A stretch of 64,000 nucleotides of DNA from Saccharomonospora sp. CUA-673 (GCF_001942305.1 NZ_MKKE01000005.1:1-64000); one strand, 5' to 3'; shown: positions 19,056 through 29,301, counted from the first letter of the stretch. The notes: generated from the sequence alone by a model not told the origin. A program made the numbers and translations.

Positions 19056-19868
19056 GTGACCGTCGAGGAATCCGTCCGTGAGACTGGCCACACCGGCCTG
19101 CGGACGTGCCCGCTGACGGACTCGATCGGCCGCGTCGACGCCGTGCAGGAGCGGGTGCGGCTCACCGGCGAGACCACGGGCGAGCGCTGGATCCGCTGCT
19201 CCGAACTGCTCCGCGCACCGCACCGGTTCGAGGACTGGTGGACCACCGCAGGCGACTGGCTGCGGGCCACCTACGGCGAGGCGCCCCCGCGGACCACGAT
19301 CGCCTACGTCATGTCCTGGTACCTGCGGATCCCCGCGTACACCGGCGCGGCGATGCTGTTCCACGAACGGCGCGTGCCGACCCTGCGGCCCGACCGGCTC
19401 GCGCTGCGCATCGACACCCGCGGCAGGCCCGGCGCCGCCGAGGTGGCCGTCCTGGGCTCCGAGTTCGCCTGCCTGCCCGGCGACCCCGCGAGCGGCGACC
19501 CGAACGCCACGGTCGTCGACGACGAACGCGCACTCGCCCACGTGCTGCGGACCCGGTACATCAGCCACGCCGCGAAGTTCGTCCGCGCCTACCGCTCGAT
19601 CGCGCCCATGGGCACCCGCACGCTGTGGTCCGCGGCCACCGACGCGCTCGACAACTGCCTCTGGTGGGCCGGCCGCGACTGCGACGACGAGGGCGCCGGC
19701 GTCGCCGACGCGACCCTCGTGCTCCCGTCGACGTTCACACCGCTCACCGCACCGTCGACCCTCCACGTCGGCGACCACGGCTGGCAGCGCCACCGGCACA
19801 GCTGCTGTTTCACCTATCTGCTGCCCGGCCGGGAGGAATGCACCGGCTGCCCCCGCCGCCCCCGCTGA
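19056..19868 (+). CDS. FhuF-like siderophore-iron reductase, (2Fe-2S)
   Basis: Protein of 270 residues whose C-terminus carries the FhuF cluster signature CC-x10-CxxC (HSCCFTYLL ... ECTGCP), the ligands of an unusual 2Fe-2S centre. FhuF-type proteins reduce ferric siderophores in the cytoplasm to release iron. The rest (FEDWWTTAGDWLRATYGE, TIAYVMSWYLRIPAYTGA) is consistent with this family. GTG 19056 is selected for the GGAG site at 19045 and its position just downstream of the iron box. An in-frame extension to 18708 would run through the iron box and is rejected. A dispersed palindrome follows the stop. Confidence 0.8.
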   Translation: MTVEESVRETGHTGLRTCPLTDSIGRVDAVQERVRLTGETTGERWIRCSELLRAPHRFEDWWTTAGDWLRATYGEAPPRTTIAYVMSWYLRIPAYTGAAMLFHERRVPTLRPDRLALRIDTRGRPGAAEVAVLGSEFACLPGDPASGDPNATVVDDERALAHVLRTRYISHAAKFVRAYRSIAPMGTRTLWSAATDALDNCLWWAGRDCDDEGAGVADATLVLPSTFTPLTAPSTLHVGDHGWQRHRHSCCFTYLLPGREECTGCPRRPR

Positions 19869-19871
19869 AAA

Positions 19872-19918
19872 GCTCCCGAGGCCCCATAGTCGCGTTGAAC
19901 GCGACCATCCTCGGGAGC
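19872..19918. repeat. dispersed palindromic element A, copy 2 (possible terminator)
   Basis: Outer arms GCTCCCGAGG/CCTCGGGAGC enclose the inner perfect palindrome GTCGCGTTGAACGCGAC. It lies 4 bases after the FhuF-like stop, facing the convergent lsr2 gene. Related elements are at 48068-48178, 55531-55565 and a half copy at 144-166. Confidence 0.8.
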
Positions 19919-19935
19919 ATCGTTCCGGGCAAAGC

Positions 19936-19970
19936 GAACGGCCTCCCGGTGTGGGGGCCGGGAGGCGTTC
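19936..19970. terminator. terminator-like hairpin downstream of lsr2
   Basis: GAACG-G-CCTCCCGG pairs with CCGGGAGG-CGTTC, with a one-base bulge and a G-rich loop. It is 34 bases past the lsr2 stop on the minus strand. Confidence 0.55.
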
Positions 19971-20003
19971 AAGGTGCGTTCGACCCGCTTACGCGGGTGT
20001 CGC

Positions 20004-20351
20004 TCAGTTCTTGCGGTGGTAGGCGTCGACAACTTCCGACGGGATGCGGCCGCGGTCGGACACGTCGAAACCGTTCTTGCGCGCCCAGGCACGAATGGCC
20101 TGGTTCTGCTCACGGTCGACGGCCGCGGTGCGACCCACCGGCTTCGCGGCCGAGGCGCGCGTGGTGCGCTTCCGGCCACCGGCGCGACGCGCGTGCTCGA
20201 CGTACTGGGCGAGCGCGTCACGCAATTCCTCGGCGTTTTCCGCCGACAGGTCGATCTCATAGGTCACACCATCGAGACCGAACTCGACGGTCTCCTCCGC
20301 CTCCGAACCGTCAAGGTCGTCGACGAGGGAGACGAGAACCTTCTGCGCCAT
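20004..20351 (-). CDS. lsr2: nucleoid-associated protein Lsr2
   Basis: H-NS-like xenogeneic silencer of 115 residues that bridges AT-rich DNA. The N-terminal dimerisation domain ([32 protein letters not shown]) is joined by a basic linker to the C-terminal domain with the AT-hook-like RGR in [16 protein letters not shown]. Length and order are normal for the family. An AGGAGG site precedes the ATG. It is located between clpC and lysS as in mycobacteria. It would be expected to silence low-GC acquired DNA such as the 10.6-11.4 kb segment. Confidence 0.97.
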   Translation of the reverse strand: MAQKVLVSLVDDLDGSEAEETVEFGLDGVTYEIDLSAENAEELRDALAQYVEHARRAGGRKRTTRASAAKPVGRTAAVDREQNQAIRAWARKNGFDVSDRGRIPSEVVDAYHRKN

Positions 20352-20672
20352 CCTTGTATTCCTCCTGTGAAACCTACGATAGACCGATCGCGCTGCCGAG
20401 CCCTATCGATGCCGATATCGCTGTACGTGCCTGACCGAAGCCCGAGGCCCGTCAACCGGCGAACCAGCGATGAGGACCGTCGACCTTCGCTTCAGGCCAA
20501 GTCTGCTAACTGCTCATAGTAATACTCGCACACCCCGACAAAAGCAAATCACGACGCTCTGTTTTGTCGGGTTTCTCGCCCGCCCCGGCCCGCGTTACCG
20601 GCCCGTTGTGGGGCTGTTCCCGACCCCTTGTGGGGCCTGTTGTCGACGCCCGCCGACAACCGCGACCCGAAA
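20352..20672. other. intergenic region lysS-lsr2
   Basis: 321 bases, AT-richer than the rest, holding the lsr2 promoter and the end of the lysS transcript. It includes the inverted repeat at 20534-20581 and two GTGGGGC-type short hairpins near 20605-20640. No gene is supported. Confidence 0.55.
20534..20581. terminator. inverted repeat downstream of lysS
   Basis: CCCGACAAAA pairs perfectly with TTTTGTCGGG across a 28-base spacer, 92 bases past the lysS stop. The loop is long for an intrinsic terminator, so a regulatory or rho-type role is also possible. Confidence 0.4.
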
Positions 20673-22178
20673 CTATTCGGGCCGGACCAGCGGAAACAGG
20701 ATGGTTTCCCGGATACCGAGACCCGTCAGCGCCATGAGCAACCGGTCCACTCCCATTCCGGCGCCACCCGTCGGGGGCATTCCGTACTCCAGCGCGCGGA
20801 GGAAATCCTCGTCCAGCTGCATGGCCTCGTCGTCGCCGCCCGCGGCCAACTTCGACTGCGCGGTGAGTCGTTGCCGCTCGACGACCGGATCGACGAGTTC
20901 CGAGTAGCCCGTGGCCAGCTCGAATCCGCGCACGTACAGGTCCCACTTCTCGGCGATGCCCGGCTTGGTGCGGTGCGCGCGCGTGAGAGGCGACGTTTCC
21001 TCCGGGAAGTCACGCACGAATGTCGGCGCGTACAGGTGATCGCCGACGAGCTGCTCCCACAGTTCTTCCACCAGCTTGCCGTGGGTGAGCTTGGGGTCGA
21101 CCTCGATACCGCGGGCCTCGGCCAGGCCGTGAAGTTTCTCGGCCGGCGTTTCCGGGGTCACTTCCTCACCGAGCGCATCCGACAGCGACTCGTACATTGT
21201 GAGCGACGCCCACTCGCCGGACAGGTCGTAGTCGGTGCCGTCGTGCAGCGTGACGATCTGTGAACCGAATGCCGCCTCGGCGGCTTCCTGGACCAGCTGT
21301 TTGGTCAGGTCGGCGATTGTGTCGTACGTCGCATACGCCTCGTAGTATTCGAGCATCGCGAACTCGGGGGAATGCGAGGAGTCGCTGCCCTCATTCCGGA
21401 AGTTGCGGTTGATCTCGAAGACCTTCTCGATGCCGCCGACGACGCAGCGCTTCAGGTACAGCTCGGGAGCGATGCGCAGGTACAGGTCCATGTCGAACGC
21501 GTTCGAATGGGTCGTGAAAGGCCGGGCCGACGCGCCGCCGTGCAGCGTCTGCAGCATCGGCGTCTCGACCTCGGTGAATCCCCGGCCGTGAAACGAGTCG
21601 CGCAGCGAACGCAACACGCCCGCACGCGTCCGCACGACGTCGCGGGCCTTGGGCCGCACGATCAGGTCGACATAACGCTGCCGGACCCGCGATTCCTCGG
21701 ACATTTCCTTGTGCGCGACCGGCAGCGGGCGCATCGCCTTCGCCGTGAGCTGCCACGAATCGGCCATCACCGACAACTCACCGCGCCGCGACGTGATGAC
21801 CTCACCGTGGACGAATACGTGGTCGCCGAGGTCGACATCGGACTTCCACGCACTCAGCGACTCCTCGCCGACACCGGCCAGGCTCAACATCGCCTGCAGT
21901 TCGGTGCCGTCGCCCTCGCGCAGAGTTGCAAAACACAACTTGCCGGTGTTGCGCATGAACATCACCCGACCGGTGACGCCGACGACGTCGCCGGTCTGCG
22001 TGTCAGCAGGCAGGTCGGGGTGGGCGGCGCGCACCTCGGCGAGCGTGTGCGTGCGCGGCACCTCCACCGGATACGGCTCGACGCCGCTCTCCAGCAGGCG
22101 GTCGCGCTTGTCCCGGCGCACCCGCAGCTGCTCCGGCAGGTCGTCGTCGCTCTGGGAGTGTTCCGGGATATCGCTCAT
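20673..22178 (-). CDS. lysS: lysyl-tRNA synthetase, class II
   Basis: Class II LysRS of 501 residues charging tRNA-Lys. The OB-fold anticodon-binding domain comes first ([20 protein letters not shown]), then the catalytic core with motif 2 ([20 protein letters not shown]) and motif 3 ([15 protein letters not shown]). Length is normal. ATG 22178 (MSDIPEHSQ) is chosen over the GTG-type extension 8 codons upstream. It lies 72 bases after coaX on the same strand, as in mycobacteria. Confidence 0.96.
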   Translation of the reverse strand: MSDIPEHSQSDDDLPEQLRVRRDKRDRLLESGVEPYPVEVPRTHTLAEVRAAHPDLPADTQTGDVVGVTGRVMFMRNTGKLCFATLREGDGTELQAMLSLAGVGEESLSAWKSDVDLGDHVFVHGEVITSRRGELSVMADSWQLTAKAMRPLPVAHKEMSEESRVRQRYVDLIVRPKARDVVRTRAGVLRSLRDSFHGRGFTEVETPMLQTLHGGASARPFTTHSNAFDMDLYLRIAPELYLKRCVVGGIEKVFEINRNFRNEGSDSSHSPEFAMLEYYEAYATYDTIADLTKQLVQEAAEAAFGSQIVTLHDGTDYDLSGEWASLTMYESLSDALGEEVTPETPAEKLHGLAEARGIEVDPKLTHGKLVEELWEQLVGDHLYAPTFVRDFPEETSPLTRAHRTKPGIAEKWDLYVRGFELATGYSELVDPVVERQRLTAQSKLAAGGDDEAMQLDEDFLRALEYGMPPTGGAGMGVDRLLMALTGLGIRETILFPLVRPE

Positions 22179-22250
22179 GCGCACCAGCGTACGAATCCAC
22201 ATCGACCGGACGTGAACCGGCCTGCCGGTGCGCGGCGGCGGTGTGACCCG

Positions 22251-23054
22251 CTATTTCCGACGGCCCGGGCGGCTCTGCGCAGCGGAATTGCGCTCGTACA
22301 CCAGCTTGAGCCCCAACAGGGTCAGATCGGGGCGGTGCTGGGTGATCAGTTCGGATTCGCCGACGACCAGCGGGGCGAGTCCGCCCGTGGCGAACACCTC
22401 AACGGGCCCGTCGCCGAGTTCGGCCACGATGCGGCGCACGAGCCCGTCGACCTGGCCGGCGAACCCGAACAGAATGCCCGACTGGAGACATTCGACGGTG
22501 GTCTTGCCGATCACCGACCGCGGCGGCGTCAGCTCGACCTTGCGCAACGCGGCGGCGCGGGAGGCGAGCGCGTCGACGGAGATCTCGATCCCCGGCGCGA
22601 ACGCCCCGCCGAGGAACTCGCCCTTCGCCGAGATCGCGTCGACGGTCGTCGAGGTGCCCGCGTCCACGACGACACACGCCGTGCCGCACAACCGGTGGGC
22701 GGCGACGGTGTTGACGAGCCGGTCGGCGCCGACCTCCTTCGGGTTGTCGACGTGCATCGGCACGCCCGTGCGCACCCCCGGTTCGACGACCACGGTCGGC
22801 ACGTCCGGGTAGTAGCGGCCCAGGAGCACGCGCAGTTCGCGCAGCACGGCCGGGACGTTCGACAGCGCGCTGATCGCGGTGACGTCGTCGGCGTGCGACC
22901 CCAGCAGACCGCGCAGGGTCAACGCCAGCTCGTCGGCCGTCAGCCGCGGGTCGGTGCGCATGCGCCACCGCAGCACGGGTTCGACGTCGGACCCACCCGG
23001 CGGATACAGGCCGAGCGAGATGTTGGTGTTCCCGACGTCGATCGTGAGCAGCAC
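22251..23054 (-). CDS. coaX: type III pantothenate kinase
   Basis: First enzyme of CoA synthesis from pantothenate, in the ASKHA fold (267 residues). Visible motifs: DVGNTN phosphate-binding loop at residues 6-11, the GADR motif in EVGADRLVN, the second phosphate loop DAGTSTT, and GGAFAPGI. It follows panD by 6 bases, linking pantothenate synthesis (panC, panD) to its use. Family members need a monovalent cation and are not feedback-inhibited by CoA. Confidence 0.95.
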   Translation of the reverse strand: MLLTIDVGNTNISLGLYPPGGSDVEPVLRWRMRTDPRLTADELALTLRGLLGSHADDVTAISALSNVPAVLRELRVLLGRYYPDVPTVVVEPGVRTGVPMHVDNPKEVGADRLVNTVAAHRLCGTACVVVDAGTSTTVDAISAKGEFLGGAFAPGIEISVDALASRAAALRKVELTPPRSVIGKTTVECLQSGILFGFAGQVDGLVRRIVAELGDGPVEVFATGGLAPLVVGESELITQHRPDLTLLGLKLVYERNSAAQSRPGRRK

Positions 23055-23060
23055 GCGTCG

Positions 23061-23576
23061 TCAGCTCTCCGCGTGCAGGAGGGCGTCGAGCCGGGCCGCG
23101 TCGGCGGTCTCGGCGACCGGGAACGCGGGCAGCTCGCCCTCCATGGAGGCGTAACCGGTGTCGTCGATGGGCAGCGCACCGGACACCAGGCCCGAGCCCT
23201 CGGGCGCGTGGCCGGGGTCGCTGCCGCGGTCGGCGATGCGGTTGTCGGCGTCGACGAAGATGACGCGTGGCCGGTACGAACGGGCCTCGGCGTCGTCCAT
23301 CTGCCCGTAGGCGATGAGGATGACGACGTCGCCCGGGTGCACCAGGTGCGCGGCCGCGCCGTTGATGCCGAGGATGCCGCTGTCGCGCTCACCGGGGATC
23401 ACGTACGTCTCGAGCCGCGCGCCGTTGGTGACGTCCACAATGGCCACCAACTCGCCGGGCAGCAGGTCGGCGGCCTCCATCAACGTCTCGTCGACGGTCA
23501 CCGAGCCCACGTAGTGCAGATCCGCGTGCGTGACCGTGGCTCTGTGGATCTTCGACTTGAGCATCGTGCGGTACAT
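23061..23576 (-). CDS. panD: aspartate 1-decarboxylase
   Basis: Pyruvoyl enzyme making beta-alanine from aspartate. Self-cleavage occurs at the Gly-Ser pair in HYVGSVTVD (about residues 24-25), producing the pyruvoyl cofactor. [18 protein letters not shown] and [10 protein letters not shown] are typical. At 171 residues it is about 30-40 residues longer than usual because of a C-terminal tail ([18 protein letters not shown]) of unknown role. In mycobacteria the PanD C-terminus is where pyrazinoic acid resistance mutations fall, so the extension is of some interest. It is 23 bases after panC. Confidence 0.95.
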   Translation of the reverse strand: MYRTMLKSKIHRATVTHADLHYVGSVTVDETLMEAADLLPGELVAIVDVTNGARLETYVIPGERDSGILGINGAAAHLVHPGDVVILIAYGQMDDAEARSYRPRVIFVDADNRIADRGSDPGHAPEGSGLVSGALPIDDTGYASMEGELPAFPVAETADAARLDALLHAES

Positions 23577-23599
23577 CTTCGACTCCCTTTTCGCCCCTG

Positions 23600-24586
23600 C
23601 TAGGACGGAGTTGTCCCCGTGGGGGCCCCGTGCCGACCGTCGTCTGCCACGCCGTCGTGGATCGCGTCGATGTCGTCGTCGGTCTCGCCGGCTCCGGCGG
23701 CGGCGCTTCCGAGCAACACCGGGGTGTTGTCGATCAGCCGCGTGCTGCCGAGCCTGGCGGCGATCAACAACCTCGCCTCACCATCGACGGGCGCCGACCC
23801 CAGGTCGGTTCCCCTCAACTCCAAGTATTCGACCGTGATTTCCGGATGGGCCGCGAGTTCGGCCCGCGCTGCCTTCAGGACCGCGTCCGCACCGTCGCCC
23901 CCGACATGCGCGCCCATCCCGAGCGCGGTCGACAGGACAGCCGCACGCGCACGGTCCTCTTCGGACAGATAGGCGTTGCGCGACGACAGGGCGAGCCCGT
24001 CGTCCTCACGCACCGTCGGCACCCCGATGATGCGCGTACCCAGGTTCAGATCCTCGACCATCCGCTTGACCAGCACGAGCTGCTGGTAGTCCTTCTCCCC
24101 GAAGAAGGCGTGGTGCGGCGCGGTGATGTTCAGCAGTTTGGCCACGACCGTGAGCACGCCGCCGAAGTGCCCCGGCCGGTGCTCGCCCTCGAGCTCACCG
24201 CCGAGCGGCCCCGGATCGACGGTGACGGACACACCCGATGCGCCGTACAGGTCGACCGACTGCGGCGTGAACGCGAGCTCGACGCCGAGCTCCCGCAGCG
24301 TGTCCAGATCGGCCTCGAGCGTGCGCGGATAGGCCTCGAAATCCTCACCCTCCCCGAACTGCAGCGGGTTCACGAAGATCGACACCGCGACGACGGTGTT
24401 CGGCAGCCGCTTGGCCCGCCGGATCAGCTCCCGGTGCCCCGCGTGCAGCGCGCCCATCGTCGGCACGAGCGCGACGTTGCGCCCGACGCCCCGCAGCGCC
24501 CTGGTCACCTGGGACACGTCGGAGGGCGAGCGGAAGACGTTCAGCTCGCCTCGGGTGAACTTCGGGGTGTTCTTCGGGAAAGTCAC
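23600..24586 (-). CDS. panC: pantothenate synthetase
   Basis: Joins pantoate and beta-alanine with ATP. The nucleotidyltransferase-type motifs are present: [11 protein letters not shown] (the HIGH motif), [17 protein letters not shown], and LALSSRN, the KMSKS equivalent. The protein has 328 residues, with a C-terminal Ala/Gly/Asp-rich tail of about 35 residues beyond the usual end. GTG 24586 overlaps the stop of the preceding DUF2520 gene (GTGA), so the two are translationally coupled. Confidence 0.95.
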   Translation of the reverse strand: MTFPKNTPKFTRGELNVFRSPSDVSQVTRALRGVGRNVALVPTMGALHAGHRELIRRAKRLPNTVVAVSIFVNPLQFGEGEDFEAYPRTLEADLDTLRELGVELAFTPQSVDLYGASGVSVTVDPGPLGGELEGEHRPGHFGGVLTVVAKLLNITAPHHAFFGEKDYQQLVLVKRMVEDLNLGTRIIGVPTVREDDGLALSSRNAYLSEEDRARAAVLSTALGMGAHVGGDGADAVLKAARAELAAHPEITVEYLELRGTDLGSAPVDGEARLLIAARLGSTRLIDNTPVLLGSAAAGAGETDDDIDAIHDGVADDGRHGAPTGTTPS

Positions 24587-25518
24587 TGCAGGTCACGTCC
24601 GTCGTCGGGGTCGGTGGTATCGGGGCCGGTTTCGGGGCCGCGTTCGAGGAGGGTTTCCAGTTCGCGGGCCGCGTCCTCGCCGAGCAGTCCGGCGATCCGC
24701 GCCCGCGCGACGGTGCGCCGGGCCAGCGCGGCGTAGGTCGGCCGCACGTCGGGGGCCTGTTCGGCCAGCACGCGCAGGTGGGCGGCGACGGTGCCGCTGT
24801 CGCCGCGGGCGACGGGACCGGTCAACGCACGGCCCTCGTGCCGGAGCGAATTGTCGAGCGAGGCCGACAGCAACGGTGCGACGACCCGGTCGGGCCGGTC
24901 GATACCGGCGTCGCGGAGCAGGTCGACGCTGTCGGCGACGATCGTCGCGAGATGGTTCGCCCCGTGGGCCAGCGCCGCGTGGTACAGCGGCCGAGCCGCC
25001 TCGGGCACGCGGACGGGTTCGGCGCCCATCTCGACCGTGAGCGCCTCGCCGACGTGCCAGGCTGCCTCGTCGCCGGAGCCCGCGGTGATGCCGACGGCGG
25101 CCGCGGTGAGCCGTTCGAGGTCTTCCTCGCGGCCGGTGAACGTCATGATCGGGTGCAGTGCGAGCGGCAACGCGCCGGCCTCGGCGGCCGCGCCGAGCAC
25201 GTCGACGCCGTGGGCACCGGAGGTGTGGACGACGATCTGCCCCGCGCGCAGCGCACCGGCGCGGGCCAGGCCCGACGTCATGGGTGCGAGGACGTCGTCG
25301 GGCAGCGCGAGCAGCACCAGGTCGCAACGGGCGGCGACCTCGTCGGGCGGCAGGACGGGGACGTCGGGCAGCAGCCGTTCGGCACGACGCACGGACGCGT
25401 CGGACACGGCGCTGACTGCGGCGACGGCGTGCCCTGCGCGAGCCAGCGCGGCACCGAGAACGCTGCCGACTCGACCGGCCGACACGACACCCACCGCGAG
25501 GCGGGCAGGGCGTGTCAC
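24583..25518 (-). CDS. DUF2520 Rossmann-like protein
   Basis: Protein of 311 residues related to M. tuberculosis Rv3603c. The N-terminal NAD(P)-binding motif is LAVGVVSAGRVGSVLGAALA, with VLLALPDDVL following, and the C-terminal half is the DUF2520 helical domain (HPIMTFTGREED, HAALAHGANHLATI). It resembles 6-phosphogluconate-dehydrogenase-like reductases. A ketopantoate reductase role has been suggested from its place beside panC, but that remains inference. GTG 25518 (VTRPARLAV) is the first in-frame start. Confidence 0.88.
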   Translation of the reverse strand: MTRPARLAVGVVSAGRVGSVLGAALARAGHAVAAVSAVSDASVRRAERLLPDVPVLPPDEVAARCDLVLLALPDDVLAPMTSGLARAGALRAGQIVVHTSGAHGVDVLGAAAEAGALPLALHPIMTFTGREEDLERLTAAAVGITAGSGDEAAWHVGEALTVEMGAEPVRVPEAARPLYHAALAHGANHLATIVADSVDLLRDAGIDRPDRVVAPLLSASLDNSLRHEGRALTGPVARGDSGTVAAHLRVLAEQAPDVRPTYAALARRTVARARIAGLLGEDAARELETLLERGPETGPDTTDPDDGRDLQ

Positions 25519-25651
25519 CGCGTGCCCCTGTGGACGCTCATTGCCCCTCGTAACTCCAAACTCGTTCCAGTCCCGACCTCGTCGCGGGTACCAGACGACC
25601 CGGTGAGAGTAGCTTCCGCGGATGGGGCGCCACGAACCGAGGTGACCAGCT

Positions 25652-26811
25652 TCACCCGGCGTGGGCCAGGCGCACCGCGTCCGCGCGCGCCTGCTGGGCC
25701 TCCGCCAAGAGGTCGTCGTGGCGCCTGCGGTCGTCGGCGGTCGTGACGCCGCGGCGGCGCAGGAATGCCAGCTCGGTGACCGCGGCCTGGTAGTCGCCGA
25801 CGGCCCGGGCCGCCTCCCGGCCCGATTCGCGCCGGGCCTGCCGGCGCACGTACGGCGGGCGGCCAGGTCGGAGAGCAACTCGATCTCGGAACGGGCGATC
25901 CAGCCGTGTCGCGCCATGGCCGGCAACGCGCCCGCGACGACGCCCTGCTCGCGGCGGCGCTGCCACACCACGATCAGACCGACGCCGATGAACAGCGGGA
26001 CCATGATGAGGAAGTAGACGTTGAGGAACGTCTCGGGCCCGCCGAGCATGGCCGCGGCGTTCCACAGCGCGTGCAGGCCGACCGCGCCGAAATACGCGGC
26101 GACGGGAAGGATGTAGCGGCCGATGCCGTAGTGCCGTTTCAACACCGTCAGGGCGAGGCCGATACCGATGATCACCGAGAACAGCGGGTGGGCGAACGGC
26201 GAGAGCACCCCGCGGAGCGTGAACGCGGCCAGCACCCCGTCGGACATGCCGTCCCCGAAACCGGACTCGTTGAACGCGTCCGCGAAGTAGTAGACGTTCT
26301 CGGTGAACGCGAACCCGGCGGCGCTGAACCCGGCGTAGACGATGCCGTCCACGACCCCGTCGAACTCGGTGGCCCTGCGGATCAGCACCACGACGATCGG
26401 CACGGCCTTGATGAACTCCTCGACCAACGGCGCCGAGATGATCGTCGCCACCCGGCTGCCGCCCTCGAAGCCGAGGAGCGAGTCGCCGACCGACCGTGCG
26501 GTGTCGTTGACCAGCAGCGCCAGCAGCGTCGCGACGCACGCGCCCCACAGGAACGTCAACAGCAGGTACTTGGCGGGCTCGGGTTCCCAGCGGTCCACCC
26601 ACAGCAGCGCCGCGGTGACGATCGAGACCGGGACGACGGCGGCGAACACGCCCACGATCACGGCGGTGGCGCCCGTCTGCACCGTCACCAGCCCGAAGAC
26701 GAGCAGGCCGCACAGCGCCACGGCGACCATGCCCGTCACCGGCAGCAGCACGGTGACCAGGCGAGTCATGTTGCGACGCGCATGGCGCGCGACAGCCACG
26801 GGTCCGCTCAC
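25652..26811 (-). CDS. PrsW family intramembrane metalloprotease, apparent frameshift
   Basis: About 386 residues with eight or so membrane helices and the PrsW motifs: PLVEEFIKAVPIVVVL (EExxK), GFSAAGFAFTENVYYF (FxxxEN), HPLFS and VGLHALWN. PrsW-type proteases cut membrane substrates such as anti-sigma factors. A cytoplasmic C-terminal helical tail follows (SEIELLSDLAARPYVRRQ ... LAEAQQARADAVRLAHAG once corrected). The frame breaks near 25855, where one C is missing. In mycobacteria the flanking genes (Rv3603c and Rv3604c) are adjacent, so this gene is an insertion in the conserved order. Confidence 0.85.
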
Positions 26812-26908
26812 GCCGGGCAGGGTAGTCGTCGATCACGCCGACGCGAGGGTGATGCGCGCCCGCACGTCGCGCGCCACCACCCGATCGCGTGGGTAGGCCG
26901 TTCGGCGA

Positions 26909-29245
26909 TCAGTCTTCGGCGCGACGACGGCGGCGGGGCGTGGCGTCGCCGGAGCCGTACGCGGCCAACAGCTCGCTCACCGAACGGCCGGAGGAGTGCG
27001 AACCGGTCGGCTGCTCCTCGTCCTCGGGGTCCGGGGCACGGCGGCGGCCACCGGAGGTCTCCTGCGCGCCCTCGGGGGCCTGCCACGGCTCGCCCTCGGG
27101 GCGGTAGCGGCGACCGGTCGACTCGGCGTCGTGGTGGGCGGGCTGCTCGTCGACGTGCTCGCCGTACTCGTACTCGTCGGCCTCCGCGCGCCGTCTACGG
27201 CCGCCGGGCCTGCGCGCGAGATCACGCACCTCCGGCGGCAGGGTCGGATTGACGACGGGCTCCTCGGCGCCTGCCGCCTCGGCCGGGTCGGCACCGCCGG
27301 CGGGTTGCTCGGGGTAAGACATCGGTGGAAGGGGTCCCTTCGCGATCGGTTGTGCCGCCGAAGCCGCCTCGGGTGCCGGCTCAGCGGGTGGGTTCGGAGC
27401 GCCCGCACGCGAGGCTCCGAGACCTTGTTCCGGTGAACGAGCGTAAGCCGTCTGTGATCCGGGCTTGTCCATACCCTGACTTGACGACGCAACGACACTC
27501 GAGTCGGGACCGCCACGCGACCCGTACCCACCCGACTGGGGGATGGCCGCACTCCGGGCCTGCCGGCCCGCTTCATCCGATTTGTCCGTGGATGTCGTTT
27601 CCGGGCCGGCGGGACGACCGGCACGGGGCGGTGAATCGGGATTCTGCTGGGGTGCGGCTTGTTGGGCTGCGGCTTGCGGGGGCTGGGCCCGGCTGTGCGG
27701 CGGCTGGGCCTGGGGAGCCTGCGGGGTCGGGGCGCCCGCTCGTTGGGCGGGCCGGTAGCGCTCCTTGGCCACTGCCGCGCTCTCCCGCGCACGCACGCGC
27801 CGCGTCGGATCCTCGTTCGGGTCCTCGGCCGACGGCTCGGCCTGATGGTCCGGGGCCTGGTGCCCGGGGCCGTGTTGGCCGGGGACCTGACGATCCGGGG
27901 TCTGCCGGTCGTCGAACGCGGCTGCCGGGCGCGGCACGATCTGCGTCGACGGGCCGTCCGACGGCGCCGCGGGCAACTGCCGCGCACCGGACTGCTGCGG
28001 AGGACGCCGACCCGCCTGGGCCCGGGCCTGCTGTGCTTGGGTCTGCTGTGCGGGGGCCTGCTGTGCGGGGGCCTGGAATTCCTGCGACTGGGGCTCGTCG
28101 GCGCGATCCTCCGGGTACGCGGGCTGCGGCGGTTGCGGTGCCTGCGCGCGCCCGGCCTGCGGGTGCTGCCTCGGCGGACGCCGGGTCTGCTGCCCCTGCG
28201 GCGGACGCTGCGGATACGGCCCGGCGGCGGGCTTGCCGGGACCTGCCGGCTTCGACGTGGCCGCGGCGATGGCCGCGCGCGAGTCCTCGGCGGACGAGTT
28301 CGGCGCGCCGTCGTCCGAACCGGAGTCGCCGTTCGCGCCCGCACCGCCGGCCGGACCCGTCCCGTCGGCCGGGCCGGAGCCGTTCGGGGAGCCGTTCGAG
28401 GCGGCGCCGTTGGTGGCGGGCTGTTTCGCGGGGGCCTGGAACCATGCGGTCGACTGGACGGCAGCCTCCGCCCGTCGCACCGACGGCGATTCCGATTGCT
28501 CCGCCCGTCCGGGCGTCGCACCGTTCTTGCCGGCGCCGTTCATCGCGCCGTTGGCACCGTTCGCGCCATTGCCGTTCGCGCCGTTGCCGTTCGCGCCGCT
28601 GGCACCGTTCGCGCCGGTGCCGTTCATCCCGCCGCCGGCGATGGCCGTGGCGATGGCACCCGCGTCGCCGGCATCGGCGTCGACGACCCGGCCGATGAAC
28701 TCGGTCGGGCTCTCGCTGCGGCCGGCGGTGAGCCGTGGCTTGTCGGCCACGGCCTCGCCCGCGGTCACGATGGGACGTTCGTCGGGGAACGAGCGCATCC
28801 GCGTGGACTGGGCGGTCAACGCGATGCGTTCCCACATCACCTCGCCGCCGAACAGGGCCTGCAGGTTGTCGCGCAGCGACGAGATCTCCGCGCGCAGCTC
28901 GTCCAGTTCGGCGCGCGATTCCTCCTCGACGCGCTGACGGGTCTCGGCCTCCACCTCGAGTTCGAACTCGTGCCGCGCGGCAATCTCGCGTTCCAGCTCG
29001 AGCTCGTAGACCTCCTGGGCCTTGGCCGCGCTGGCGGCGCTCTCGGCGGCCTTCTTGCGGTACCGCGCGGCGACGAACGTGCCGATCAGGGCGGCCCACA
29101 GCGCGGCGAGAATCCCGAACCGCAGAATGCGCAGGTCATCGGCGATGATCAAGGCGACGGTCGCGCCGGCCACGAGCAGTCCGCCCACGGCCAACCACAG
29201 TCGGCCGTTTCCGTGGCCGGACTCGTCGTCGGTCTCGCCTGTCAT
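26909..29245 (-). CDS. DUF6779 membrane protein with long low-complexity tail
   Basis: Protein of 778 residues. Only the first 160 are well ordered: two membrane helices (LWLAVGGLLVAGATVALII and FGILAALWAALIGTFVAARY) then a Glu-rich coiled coil (EVYELELEREIAARHEFELE, ELRAEISSLRDNLQALFGGE). This N-terminus matches the actinobacterial DUF6779 family, as in Rv3604c. The rest is Gly/Asn repeats (GANGNGANGNG) and then Pro/Gln/Ala-rich sequence, ending in a basic RRRRRAED. Predicted cytoplasmic and disordered. Function unknown; it keeps its conserved place next to DUF3180 and the folate genes. Confidence 0.75.
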   Translation of the reverse strand: MTGETDDESGHGNGRLWLAVGGLLVAGATVALIIADDLRILRFGILAALWAALIGTFVAARYRKKAAESAASAAKAQEVYELELEREIAARHEFELEVEAETRQRVEEESRAELDELRAEISSLRDNLQALFGGEVMWERIALTAQSTRMRSFPDERPIVTAGEAVADKPRLTAGRSESPTEFIGRVVDADAGDAGAIATAIAGGGMNGTGANGASGANGNGANGNGANGANGAMNGAGKNGATPGRAEQSESPSVRRAEAAVQSTAWFQAPAKQPATNGAASNGSPNGSGPADGTGPAGGAGANGDSGSDDGAPNSSAEDSRAAIAAATSKPAGPGKPAAGPYPQRPPQGQQTRRPPRQHPQAGRAQAPQPPQPAYPEDRADEPQSQEFQAPAQQAPAQQTQAQQARAQAGRRPPQQSGARQLPAAPSDGPSTQIVPRPAAAFDDRQTPDRQVPGQHGPGHQAPDHQAEPSAEDPNEDPTRRVRARESAAVAKERYRPAQRAGAPTPQAPQAQPPHSRAQPPQAAAQQAAPQQNPDSPPRAGRPAGPETTSTDKSDEAGRQARSAAIPQSGGYGSRGGPDSSVVASSSQGMDKPGSQTAYARSPEQGLGASRAGAPNPPAEPAPEAASAAQPIAKGPLPPMSYPEQPAGGADPAEAAGAEEPVVNPTLPPEVRDLARRPGGRRRRAEADEYEYGEHVDEQPAHHDAESTGRRYRPEGEPWQAPEGAQETSGGRRRAPDPEDEEQPTGSHSSGRSVSELLAAYGSGDATPRRRRRAED

Positions 29246-29301
29246 GCGAAATACCGTACCTGCCGGTCGCTCGATCGTGACCTCATCGGTACTTCGAGCG
29301 G

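Noticed and set aside
20605..20640. GTGGGGC hairpins as a T-box or attenuator for lysS
   Set aside because: They lie downstream of lysS, not upstream, and no T-box core sequence is present.
24583..26811. Single 742-residue PrsW-DUF2520 fusion protein
   Set aside because: The join is produced by a missing base near 25855. The correct PrsW frame stops at 25652, and the DUF2520 protein has its own GTG start.
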